Of a stretch of DNA of 64,000 bases, positions 17,312-25,423 are shown one piece after another (position 1 is the stretch's first letter; each line of letters starts with the position of its first letter). The stretch lies in the NCBI RefSeq assembly GCF_000300235.2, contig NZ_CP004388.1:1841501-1905500 (forward strand), written 5' to 3'. Both the position numbers and the translations under genes were made by a program. The notes under the pieces were generated by a model. The model had not been told where the DNA came from. It saw nothing but the letters and a program-made list of their open reading frames with translations, and did no database searches. Source of the DNA: Thalassospira xiamenensis M-5 = DSM 17429. GTDB lineage: Bacteria; Pseudomonadota; Alphaproteobacteria; Rhodospirillales; Thalassospiraceae.

Positions 17312-18570
17312 ACCCACGCATCATGGTTCTGGCTCATAATCATCCCGATTTGCATCCTGGCGGCACCGAGATTTTCGCCCACGATCTGTTTAATGCCTAT
17401 AAGCGGGCAGGGTGCGAAGCCATTTTCATTGGCGCGACCAACGATATCCATCGTGAACGTCGCCCGGGCACCAGCTTTCAGGCGATCAATGATGCCGGTG
17501 ATGAAATGCTGTTCTGGGCCGGGCATTTTGACCGGTTCAACATGTCGCAGACAGATCTGTATGCCGTCGCGCCGAATTTTACCGAGCTACTGAAAACCTG
17601 GGATCCGGATGTGGTGCATATCCATCATCTGGTTCTTTGGGGGATCGAGTTGCCGATGCTGATCCGCCGTGTTCTGCCGCATTGCCAGATAGTGATGACC
17701 TTGCATGACTACTATGCGATTTGCCCGAATGACGGGTTGATGATCCATCGAGGCACCCGTCAGCGTTATCTGGAAGCGGACCGGATTGGCAAACGTTGCG
17801 GTCTTGATGGCATTGCGCCGGAACGGTTTTCAATGCGGACGGTCAATCTGCGCAATCATCTTCGCGTTGTTGATCGCTTTCTGTCTCCAAGCGCGTTCCT
17901 GCGTGATCGCTATGTCGATTGGGGAATTGACCCGGCAAAGATAGAGGTCATGCACAACGGTCGCCCGTCCGTACCGGCCGCACCCAAACGCGATATGGGG
18001 GCCGGGATGCCAAATGTGTTTGGTTATTTCGGCAATCTGAACCCATGGAAGGGGGCGGATGTTCTGCTTGAAGCCAGTCAGAAACTGGCAGCCGATGATG
18101 TCGATTTTGAATTGCGTATTCACGGCGGGGCACCGTTCCAGACGGTTGCCTTTAATGAAAAGATTGATGGTCTTTTTGATGCAACCGGTTCGAAAGTTCA
18201 CCGTATGGGGGCCTATGAACGGGCCGATATTCCCGAACTTATGGCACGTGTCGACTGGATCGTTGTGCCATCAATCTGGTGGGAAAATGCTCCGCTGGTC
18301 ATTCAGGAAGCGTTCCAGCATGGCCGCCCCGTCATCACAAGCGGCATCGGCGGCATGGCTGAAATGGTCCGCGATGGTCATGACGGCATTCACGTGCGCG
18401 CCGATGATCCGGCCGATCTTGCCCGTGTGATGAAGGACTGTGCCACCAATCCGAAACTCTGGAAGAAGCTGTCGGGGCATGTGCGTCCGCCAGCCGGTAT
18501 CGATGATGTCGCGCAAAAGCACCTTGTGCTGTTTCGCAAGATGATCCGTCCCGATTTCGTCGCGGCCTGA
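17308..18570 (+). CDS. glycosyltransferase family 4
   Basis: A 420-residue GT-B enzyme. The N-terminal acceptor half has MVLAHNHPDLHPGGTEIFAHDL and DPDVVHIHHL. The donor half has GYFGNLNPWKGADVLLEA and the conserved PSIWWENAPLVIQEAFQHGRPVI region with the E-x7-E-like motif. It is related to the GT4 encoded at 21.7 kb, which has the same PSIWWEN..IVIQEAF signature, so the two probably arose by duplication. It overlaps the methyltransferase gene by 4 bp. The donor sugar is unknown. Confidence 0.9.
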   Translation: MNPRIMVLAHNHPDLHPGGTEIFAHDLFNAYKRAGCEAIFIGATNDIHRERRPGTSFQAINDAGDEMLFWAGHFDRFNMSQTDLYAVAPNFTELLKTWDPDVVHIHHLVLWGIELPMLIRRVLPHCQIVMTLHDYYAICPNDGLMIHRGTRQRYLEADRIGKRCGLDGIAPERFSMRTVNLRNHLRVVDRFLSPSAFLRDRYVDWGIDPAKIEVMHNGRPSVPAAPKRDMGAGMPNVFGYFGNLNPWKGADVLLEASQKLAADDVDFELRIHGGAPFQTVAFNEKIDGLFDATGSKVHRMGAYERADIPELMARVDWIVVPSIWWENAPLVIQEAFQHGRPVITSGIGGMAEMVRDGHDGIHVRADDPADLARVMKDCATNPKLWKKLSGHVRPPAGIDDVAQKHLVLFRKMIRPDFVAA

Positions 18571-18591
18571 CACAGATAAAAGGAGGCATTC

Positions 18592-19374
18592 ATGGCGATT
18601 GCCCAGAAAGACCTATCAGAGACATCTGCAAAGCCCGTTGCCAATGATGCGGCAAAAAACGATGCCGAGCAGGCGATCCCGACAATCGAGGGACGCGTTG
18701 ATGCGATTGACCGTCAACGGTTGTTTGGCTGGGTCTGGTGCCCGGAACGCCCGGATGCGCGCATCGAAGTTATCGTTCGTCTGAACGGGCATACCTTGTT
18801 GCGTATGAAGGCCGAAAACGAGCGTGTCGACCTGCGCCGTAATGGCATAGGCGACGGTGCCCACGCATTCGAGGTGGAGCTCCCCGAAGCCGCCTTGGCA
18901 AGTGTTGAAAATGTTAGCGTTTTCGCGATTGCGCCTGAAACCGGCGATCAGATCGAGTTGCGCATTCCGTCGCAAAGCGAACAGCAGGCGCAATCGGCCG
19001 TCAACGCGCCGCTTTCGAAAATTCTGGACCGGCTTGATCGTTTGCTGGCGGCTCAGCACATTTTGCAAAATGGTCAGCGTGAAGCCGCCAAGCGCCTTGT
19101 TGATGCATCCAAGCGCATGGATGAACTGGCGTCTGCCGATGACGGGATCGAGGCCGGTGTGAAGCTTGTTCGTACCGGGCAGGACGAACTGACCCGTCGT
19201 GTTGAGGAACTGGAAGTTTTCCTGGTTCGCTTCGACAAGTCACTTGGCGGATTTGACGAACGTCTTTCCGTATTGACCGAGCGGCATCGCAACGATCTGA
19301 AAACGCCGCTTTTGGTGCTGTCCTGCCTGATTGGTGTGACGGTCGGACTTTCCATCGGCGCAATGGTTTGGTGA
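18592..19374 (+). CDS. GW-module protein with coiled coil and C-terminal membrane anchor
   Basis: A 260-residue protein of unknown function. Residues 32-100 form a beta module (GRVDAIDRQRLFGWVWCPE...RVDLRRNGIGDGAHAFEVELP) of a type I recall next to glycosyltransferase and sulfotransferase domains. Residues 140-230 are strongly heptad-like, and 238-258 form one membrane helix at the extreme C-terminus. The gene has an AAAGGAGG ribosome binding site and lies 21 bp after the GT4 gene. It may hold glycan enzymes at the inner membrane, as the anchored coiled coil suggests; this is inference. Confidence 0.65.
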   Translation: MAIAQKDLSETSAKPVANDAAKNDAEQAIPTIEGRVDAIDRQRLFGWVWCPERPDARIEVIVRLNGHTLLRMKAENERVDLRRNGIGDGAHAFEVELPEAALASVENVSVFAIAPETGDQIELRIPSQSEQQAQSAVNAPLSKILDRLDRLLAAQHILQNGQREAAKRLVDASKRMDELASADDGIEAGVKLVRTGQDELTRRVEELEVFLVRFDKSLGGFDERLSVLTERHRNDLKTPLLVLSCLIGVTVGLSIGAMVW

Positions 19375-19385
19375 GGCAGGGCGTC

Positions 19386-19541
19386 ATGACAAAGGCCACC
19401 AATCATAGCGAATTGCTCGAAAGTAGCGGCAGCGCGGATTTTTCGGCGCCGTCATTTGTAATGACGGTGCCGTTCGGTCTGGCTGAACTGTTTTTCAATT
19501 CACAATCACAAGAAATGACAAGGAGGGCAGGGCATGACTGA
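19386..19541 (+). CDS. possible 51-residue small protein
   Basis: A short open frame fills the 159-bp gap between two glycan genes and ends 8 bp into the next gene. It starts at an ATG 12 bp after the upstream stop. No family is recognised. A strong hairpin lies inside the frame, which argues that the DNA may instead be a regulatory spacer. Low confidence. Confidence 0.2.
   Translation: MTKATNHSELLESSGSADFSAPSFVMTVPFGLAELFFNSQSQEMTRRAGHD
19444..19472 (+). promoter_or_regulatory. strong hairpin within the glycan operon
   Basis: A 13-bp stem (CGGCGCCGTCATT with AATGACGGTGCCG, one G-T pair) with a three-base loop lies 61 bp before the next start codon. No immediate T run follows, so it is more likely an mRNA processing or protection signal than a terminator. 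Confidence 0.5.
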
Positions 19542-21726
19542 ACCGTCTGGAATGCCGCTGGACGGCAGGACCGTTGTGGCCGCTTTGGTCGATGACGGGC
19601 TTGCGCTTATGGCGGGTGTCGGTGCTGCGATGCCCGCGACAATCGATGTATTCCTGAACGGTCAAGCTGATGCCAAGGTTCAGGCATCAATCATCAGCTG
19701 GCGTCGTGCCGATGGCCCACCCGAGGCTGCTTTTGGTTTTGTCGCACTTCTGCCGATGCAGAATGTATCGCAACGCCGATTGAAAACGGCCCTGTTCAAG
19801 GCACCGGGACAGCCCGGAGAATATCGGATTGAAAGCCGCTCGCAGGGACTTGAATCCATTCTATCTGCCGTGGCCGAGCAATCCGGGTCGGCATTCGCGA
19901 CCGTGATTGACGGCGTTATCGAAGCGCTTCTGGCTGGCAACCCGAACAAGAAGCGTCTGCGCACTGTGGCTGCCCTTGTCCGGATTGCTGCACGAAGCAA
20001 CGGCTTTATCGAAGTTCTGGGTGGTCTGGAAGAAGGCGATATTTACATTCAGGGCTGGTCGAGCAATTTCCCGACCGGCCGCACCCGCGTGATCGCGATA
20101 GACGAAGGCCCGGTTCTTGCCGAACTGACCAGTGCTGAATTTCAACGCGATGATCTTGGTGAACATGCATCGGGCGTTACCGGGCTTATGGCTGGCGACA
20201 CCAGGATCAATCCGAGCAAGTTGCAGCGCGTTTATTTCCGTGGTCGTGATGGCTGGTTCTCGATCGAGGTTTATCAGCAGCGCGTGCTGGTTGCCTTGCA
20301 AGACGTGCCTGCACATATCCGTTCTGTTCTGGATCGGGTAAAGGCGCCCGATAACATCCTTGCGCAAATCCGGATGGCAGCCCATCGCTTCGATGGTCGC
20401 GATACTGTTTCCGAACTGGATCGTCCGGTGCGGATCGGGATCGACTTTTCGCTGGTGATAGAAGGCAGTGGCATTCTGGTATCGGGCTGGATGCTTGACC
20501 CGGATCGCGCGGTTGAAACCGTCATGTTGCGCGTTGGCGGTGAAGCGGTTCGGATTGATGATCGCTGGACCCGGCAGTCACGGCCCGACGTTACCAATGC
20601 ATTTCTGAACGATCCGATGTTTTCGGGGCTTAACCCGGCACGCAACAGCCATGGTTTTCTGGTGTTCTGTCCGCTGGAAGATACACCGTCATCCGATCAG
20701 CCGGTTTATCTGGAACTGGCCATATCCGACGCGTTCCCGGCCTATTGCCCGCTAAATCCTACCCGTGCGTCGGCGCGACAGGCCTTGTCGCGGGTTCTGC
20801 CGTCCCTTGATCCGCGTTCGGTTACGGCATCAAACAGCATCGAACGACAGTTTGGGCCGATGTTGCAGAACATGACGGCGCAAAACCCGTTTGCCATCGA
20901 TACCCATGATATCGGCAATTTCGATGAAGACGCGCCAGTTGCCCTGATCGTTGGTGTTGACGACACGATTAGCGATATCGGTGTGACTATTGCCTTGCTT
21001 GGCCTTGATGAGGTCACGCGCCATCTGCCGATTGTGATTGCAGGCCCCGCCGAAAGTTTTGATCAGGTCGGCAGCGACATGATGAGGCTGGCGGCCTTTT
21101 ACAAACTTAATGTCCGCATCGTTTTTGCCGAGGGCGTCGAGGATTTCTGCGATGCGCTTGAGGTTGGCGTTGCTGCAACGAATTCCGAAACAATCGCGTT
21201 GGTGTCAGCACACATCCTGCCGCATGACACAGGCTGGTTCGAGCCATTGCTGGCGGCTTATCGCAAACGCGGCAGCAAATGCGTCGTCTGTCCGACGATC
21301 CTGTTTGAAGATGATTCCGTCCGTTGGGCAGGCACCTGGATCGAGGGCGATGTTGACGGGCAGTATTTGTCGGATCGTTATGTCGGTTATCCGCGTGCCG
21401 TTCTGGCCGACGCCGAACCGACAGAAGTCAGTGCCGGAACCCCGGAATGCTGCGTCATGCCGCGCAAGGCATTCGAAGACATAAACGGTTTTACCCGTGG
21501 CTATATTGGCCCGTCGGAAAAGGGGCTCGACCTTGCGCTGAAACTGCGCATGGGCGGAACGGCGTCATGGTGGATTCCGGAAATCGAAGTCCTGGGGAGC
21601 GAACAATCGATAACAAGCGCCCCCGCCTGGGAGGAACTTTCGCATCGTCTTGACCGCTGGGCGTTTGATCGCCGCTGGTCATTGGTCGTCTCAAATTTGC
21701 GGAGCCACAATCATGCCGTCGACTGA
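19534..21726 (+). CDS. GT2-like protein with GW modules, probably catalytically degenerate
   Basis: A 730-residue protein with the same plan as the GT2 protein at 14.2 kb. It has a long N-terminal region, two GW-type modules (GDIYIQGWSSNFPTG near 170 and GSGILVSGWMLDPD near 310-330) and a C-terminal GT2-like fold. Block by block the two align (for example TILFEDDSVRWAGTW here against KLLFEDGSLQHAGMY). At the metal-binding position, however, this protein has SAH (558-560) instead of NSD, and the GDYEDSD acid motif is replaced by GPSEKGLD. Catalysis as a normal GT2 is therefore unlikely; a binding, scaffold or partner role is possible. It ends 11 bp inside the next gene. Confidence 0.7.
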   Translation: MTEPSGMPLDGRTVVAALVDDGLALMAGVGAAMPATIDVFLNGQADAKVQASIISWRRADGPPEAAFGFVALLPMQNVSQRRLKTALFKAPGQPGEYRIESRSQGLESILSAVAEQSGSAFATVIDGVIEALLAGNPNKKRLRTVAALVRIAARSNGFIEVLGGLEEGDIYIQGWSSNFPTGRTRVIAIDEGPVLAELTSAEFQRDDLGEHASGVTGLMAGDTRINPSKLQRVYFRGRDGWFSIEVYQQRVLVALQDVPAHIRSVLDRVKAPDNILAQIRMAAHRFDGRDTVSELDRPVRIGIDFSLVIEGSGILVSGWMLDPDRAVETVMLRVGGEAVRIDDRWTRQSRPDVTNAFLNDPMFSGLNPARNSHGFLVFCPLEDTPSSDQPVYLELAISDAFPAYCPLNPTRASARQALSRVLPSLDPRSVTASNSIERQFGPMLQNMTAQNPFAIDTHDIGNFDEDAPVALIVGVDDTISDIGVTIALLGLDEVTRHLPIVIAGPAESFDQVGSDMMRLAAFYKLNVRIVFAEGVEDFCDALEVGVAATNSETIALVSAHILPHDTGWFEPLLAAYRKRGSKCVVCPTILFEDDSVRWAGTWIEGDVDGQYLSDRYVGYPRAVLADAEPTEVSAGTPECCVMPRKAFEDINGFTRGYIGPSEKGLDLALKLRMGGTASWWIPEIEVLGSEQSITSAPAWEELSHRLDRWAFDRRWSLVVSNLRSHNHAVD

Positions 21727-23035
21727 CCTGCGTGTCCTCATCATTTCTCACGGACATCCCAGCATGTCGCTGGGCGGGGCCGAAGTGGCCTCCTACAACC
21801 TGCATAAAGGCTTGAACGAACTGGACGGGGTGGAAAGCTTCTATCTGGCCCGTGTCGGTCATCCGGTGCCGCGTCACGGTGCGTCTGCACTGATGAGCTT
21901 GCGCCAGAAAGATAACGAAATCCTGTATCATGCAGAAAACTATGATCATTTTCTGCTGTCGAACGGGAATACTGACGAAATTGATCGCGATCTGTTGCGC
22001 TTTGTGCGCGATTATGAGCCGGATGTTGTGCATTTTCACCACTATCTCGGCCTCGGTTTGGAAACGATCTATGCGATCCGCGAAGCCCTGCCGGATGCGG
22101 CGATCTTCTTTACCTTCCACGAATTCCTGACGATCTGTCACAACCATGGACAGATGGTAAAAAGCGGCGGGACGAAGCTTTGCAACCGGGCAAGCCCCAT
22201 CGAATGTAACGGCTGTTTCCAGAACATCTCGCCGGCATCCTTCCTGCGTCGTGAACGGTTCATCAAGGCGATGCTTAATCTGGCCGATCATTATGTGTCG
22301 CCCAGCGATTTTTTGGCGGACCGGTTTGTCGACTGGGGATTGGATCGTGACAAGATGTCGGTGATCGAAAACGGTCTGGACGTCAAGGAGGCGGCAAATA
22401 CCCGGGCACTTTCCAAGGCGCAACCACGCCGGTCGCGTTTCGCGTTCTTTGGTCAACTGACCATGTTCAAGGGTGCTGATATCCTGCTTGATGCGGTGGG
22501 CCGTGTGCCTGATGACATCTGGGGGGATGATGCCCGGATGATGATCTTTGGTGGCAACCTTGAACGACAACCCATTGAATATCAGGAAAAAGTTCACGAC
22601 CTGATCGAAAAGGCCGGTGAACGTGTCCGGTTCTATGGCGCTTATCAGAACAGCGAAATGCCCAAACTGATGGAGCTTGCCGACTGGACGATCATTCCGT
22701 CGATCTGGTGGGAAAATTCACCGATCGTCATTCAGGAAGCCTTCTTCCATGGGCGTCCGATGATCTGTTCCAACATCGGTGGCATGGCCGAAAAAATTAC
22801 TGATGGCGTCAATGGTCTGCATTTCCGTGTCGGCAGTGCCGAAGACCTTGCCGACCGTCTTGTTGATGCCCTTACCGACAATAAAATCTGGGATCGGATG
22901 CGTGAGGGGATTCCTCGCCCGCCGACCTATATCGATTGCGCCGAGCAACATCTCGCGCAGTACCGGGAGGTTCTCGAGACCCGCCCGATGTCTGTGACTC
23001 CTGTGTCGCAGCACTCCGTCGCCAGCACGGCATAA
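21713..23035 (+). CDS. glycosyltransferase family 4
   Basis: A 440-residue GT-B enzyme: LIISHGHPSMSLGGAEVASYNL at the N-terminus, DVVHFHHYLGLGLE in the acceptor half, FGQLTMFKGADILLDAV at the inter-domain start and PSIWWENSPIVIQEAFFHG in the donor half. The frame extends upstream to 21650, but the ATG at 21713, preceded by GCGGAG and overlapping the previous stop, fits the family start. It is clearly similar to the GT4 at 17.3 kb. Likely a sugar-adding step of the same glycan. Confidence 0.9.
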   Translation: MPSTDLRVLIISHGHPSMSLGGAEVASYNLHKGLNELDGVESFYLARVGHPVPRHGASALMSLRQKDNEILYHAENYDHFLLSNGNTDEIDRDLLRFVRDYEPDVVHFHHYLGLGLETIYAIREALPDAAIFFTFHEFLTICHNHGQMVKSGGTKLCNRASPIECNGCFQNISPASFLRRERFIKAMLNLADHYVSPSDFLADRFVDWGLDRDKMSVIENGLDVKEAANTRALSKAQPRRSRFAFFGQLTMFKGADILLDAVGRVPDDIWGDDARMMIFGGNLERQPIEYQEKVHDLIEKAGERVRFYGAYQNSEMPKLMELADWTIIPSIWWENSPIVIQEAFFHGRPMICSNIGGMAEKITDGVNGLHFRVGSAEDLADRLVDALTDNKIWDRMREGIPRPPTYIDCAEQHLAQYREVLETRPMSVTPVSQHSVASTA

Positions 23036-23071
23036 CGATAATCAGAAGTCACCTAGCCAAGGAGAAATACT

Positions 23072-24262
23072 ATGGCGCGCGTTCTCGTAATGATTCCATC
23101 GGGCGAAGTCTACGACCATGATTGTGTCCGCTGGTACAATTATCAGGATATTCAACGTAGTATCGACCACTATCACAATATTGGCGATGCGTTCGTATAC
23201 GATTCATCACTGAAATTGATGAATTATGACAAACTTGGCGTTCTGCCGATTGCAGAGCCCAAAATGGAAGATATTGATCGTCTGCGTGAAGAATACGATT
23301 ACGTCTTCCTGCGTGGGTCGAACTATATCCATTCTGACATGGATTGGCGCAATACCATCGAAGTCCTCGAACGGCTGCGCTTGCCTGTTCTGGGTTTTGG
23401 TATCGGTGCGCAGGCTCCGGTCAAGGGCAAGCTGGAATTGTCCGACCAGACCAAACGCGTCTTGCGGATGATGGCCGATTCCACGACTTCAATCGGTGTG
23501 CGCGGGGCTTACACTGCCCAGGTTCTTTGGGATCTGGGTATTACCAATGTTCGCATTGTCGGGTGTCCGACGGCCTTCCGGTCCAATAATCCGGACATGC
23601 GCATCAAGCTCCCGTCGCTTGACGCTGTACGCAATGTCGGTATCACCCTGCGGCGCGAAGTTTCCCCAGCCTACGCACAGAACATTGAACGGTATCTGAC
23701 TTTCCATCGCGATCTGGTCAAGGAACTGGCACATCGGTTCGATGACATCACCCTGATGGCCCAGGGCGAACCCGAAGAAAAGAAACTGGTTTTCGGGACC
23801 AATGCCCAGAAAGAAGAGGCAATGCAGGCCCTTAAAAACAACGATTGGGTCAAGAACTGGTATCTCGATCCGACGATGGAAAAGCTGTATCGCGAAAAGC
23901 TGTTCTATTCCGATGTCGTGGCCGATTACGAACATCTGGTCCGTACCAAGGATTGTGTTCTGGGCTATCGCTTGCACGGCAATCTGATGGCGTTGTCGAA
24001 CGGTGTTCCATCGATCTATTTCACCTATGACAGCCGCACTGTGGAATTTGCCGAAACCTATCAGATTCCTTCCTATGACGTGTTCTCGAAAAAGGAATTC
24101 GTGCTTGAGGATTACTGGAATCAGGATCTGTTCGACAAATTCAATCGCGCCTGGTTCCAAACCTATCGCGAGATGGCAACGTTCCTGACGGAAAACAATA
24201 TCGATCACAAGATGGTCGATGTGATGGCCCGAGACGCTCAGCCCGAGCGCAAGGTCGCCTGA
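23072..24262 (+). CDS. polysaccharide pyruvyl transferase family protein
   Basis: A 396-residue protein of the family that adds pyruvate ketals from phosphoenolpyruvate to sugars of exopolysaccharide or cell-wall polymers. Visible blocks are HNIGDAFVYDSSLKLM, YDYVFLRGSNYIHSDMDW, LGFGIGAQAPVKGK, GVRGAYTAQVL, RIVGCPTAFR and GYRLHGNLMALSNGVPSIYF, the RLHG block being diagnostic of the C-terminal domain. A good AAGGAG site precedes the ATG. A paralogue lies at 25.4 kb, separated only by galE. Pyruvate ketals would add negative charge able to bind calcium, which is interesting beside an RTX protein. Confidence 0.85.
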   Translation: MARVLVMIPSGEVYDHDCVRWYNYQDIQRSIDHYHNIGDAFVYDSSLKLMNYDKLGVLPIAEPKMEDIDRLREEYDYVFLRGSNYIHSDMDWRNTIEVLERLRLPVLGFGIGAQAPVKGKLELSDQTKRVLRMMADSTTSIGVRGAYTAQVLWDLGITNVRIVGCPTAFRSNNPDMRIKLPSLDAVRNVGITLRREVSPAYAQNIERYLTFHRDLVKELAHRFDDITLMAQGEPEEKKLVFGTNAQKEEAMQALKNNDWVKNWYLDPTMEKLYREKLFYSDVVADYEHLVRTKDCVLGYRLHGNLMALSNGVPSIYFTYDSRTVEFAETYQIPSYDVFSKKEFVLEDYWNQDLFDKFNRAWFQTYREMATFLTENNIDHKMVDVMARDAQPERKVA

Positions 24263-24270
24263 TTAAACCC

Positions 24271-24315
24271 GGTGCAGCCATTTCGCACCGTACTATCGGG
24301 CGGAATGGCTGTGCC
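24271..24315 (+). promoter_or_regulatory. competing hairpins in the galE leader
   Basis: GGTGC/GCACC (24271-24275 with 24285-24289) can form a small hairpin. The same left arm extended (24271-24282) can instead pair with 24304-24315 over 12 bp, with two G-T pairs. The two folds exclude each other, as in attenuators. No clear U run or leader peptide was found, so regulation is only a possibility. Confidence 0.35.
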
Positions 24316-24363
24316 ACCACAAGCATGTCCGCAAACGGGCAGCGATAGCAAGGAGACACGGCA

Positions 24364-25362
24364 ATGACTGTACTTGTAACGGGTGGCGCAGGTTATATCG
24401 GTAGCCACGCAGCGCTTGCACTTCTGGATGCCGGGCGACATGTCGTCGTCCTCGATAACCTTAGTCAGGGGCACCGCTGGGCTGTTCCGGCCGGGGCTGC
24501 CTTTGTCGAAGGTGACTGCGGCGATTATGAGCTGGTTCGCAAACTCATCACCGATCACGATGTGACGGCAATCATGCATTTTGCGGGCTCGATCATCGTG
24601 CCGGAATCGGTCGTTTATCCGCTTGATTATTACTACAACAACACGGTGAATTCGCGTGCTTTGGCACAGGCCGCTGTTGATGCCGGTATCCGGCATTTCA
24701 TCTTTTCCTCGACCGCAGGTGTTTATGGTGAACCGGCCAAAACCCCGATACTTGAAGATTTCCCGTCAAAACCGATTTCGCCTTATGGCACGTCGAAAAT
24801 GATGACGGAAAAGATGCTGGCCGATGCCTCGGTTGCCCATGACATGAATTATGTCGCATTGCGCTATTTCAATGTTGCCGGTGCGGATCCCAAAGGTCGG
24901 GCAGGGCAGACGTCACGCAAGGCGACCCATCTGATCAAGATTGCAAGCCAGGCGGCGACCGGTGTCCGCTCGCATCTGGAAATCTATGGCGAAGATTACG
25001 AAACCCCCGATGGCACCTGTATTCGCGATTACATCCATGTTTCCGACCTTGCCAATGCGCATGTTCTTGCATTGGAATATCTGGAAAATGGTGGCGAAAG
25101 CGACGTGATGAATTGTGGTTACGGTCGCGGTTTCTCCGTCAAGGAAGTGATTTCGGCGGTCAAGGAAGTATCAGGCGTTGATTTCCCGGTCAAACTGGCC
25201 GAACGCCGGCCGGGTGATCCCGCGGCGCTGATTGCCGGAGCAGACCGTGTTCGTGAAAAACTCGGTTGGGTGCCGAAACATGATGATCTTGAAATGATCG
25301 TGCGTCATGCCCTTGACTGGGAGGAAAGCCTGAAAAACCGTCAGGTGGTCGACGCCGCATAA
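24364..25362 (+). CDS. galE: UDP-glucose 4-epimerase
   Basis: GalE interconverts UDP-glucose and UDP-galactose using bound NAD. The 332-residue short-chain dehydrogenase-fold protein has TGGAGYIG (6-13), the SST block (115-117), and catalytic Tyr141 and Lys145 in YGTSK, then ALRYFNVAGADP and the substrate-binding end RRPGDPAALIA. An AAGGAG site is 9 bp before the ATG. Its place between two pyruvyl transferase genes suggests that galactose, a common pyruvylated sugar, is part of the glycan made here. Confidence 0.93.
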   Translation: MTVLVTGGAGYIGSHAALALLDAGRHVVVLDNLSQGHRWAVPAGAAFVEGDCGDYELVRKLITDHDVTAIMHFAGSIIVPESVVYPLDYYYNNTVNSRALAQAAVDAGIRHFIFSSTAGVYGEPAKTPILEDFPSKPISPYGTSKMMTEKMLADASVAHDMNYVALRYFNVAGADPKGRAGQTSRKATHLIKIASQAATGVRSHLEIYGEDYETPDGTCIRDYIHVSDLANAHVLALEYLENGGESDVMNCGYGRGFSVKEVISAVKEVSGVDFPVKLAERRPGDPAALIAGADRVREKLGWVPKHDDLEMIVRHALDWEESLKNRQVVDAA

Positions 25363-25423
25363 CACCCGAGCGCCAGAAAGGGAGGAAACGTCCATTACGA
25401 GCAAGCGGTTCAGAAGGATCAAA

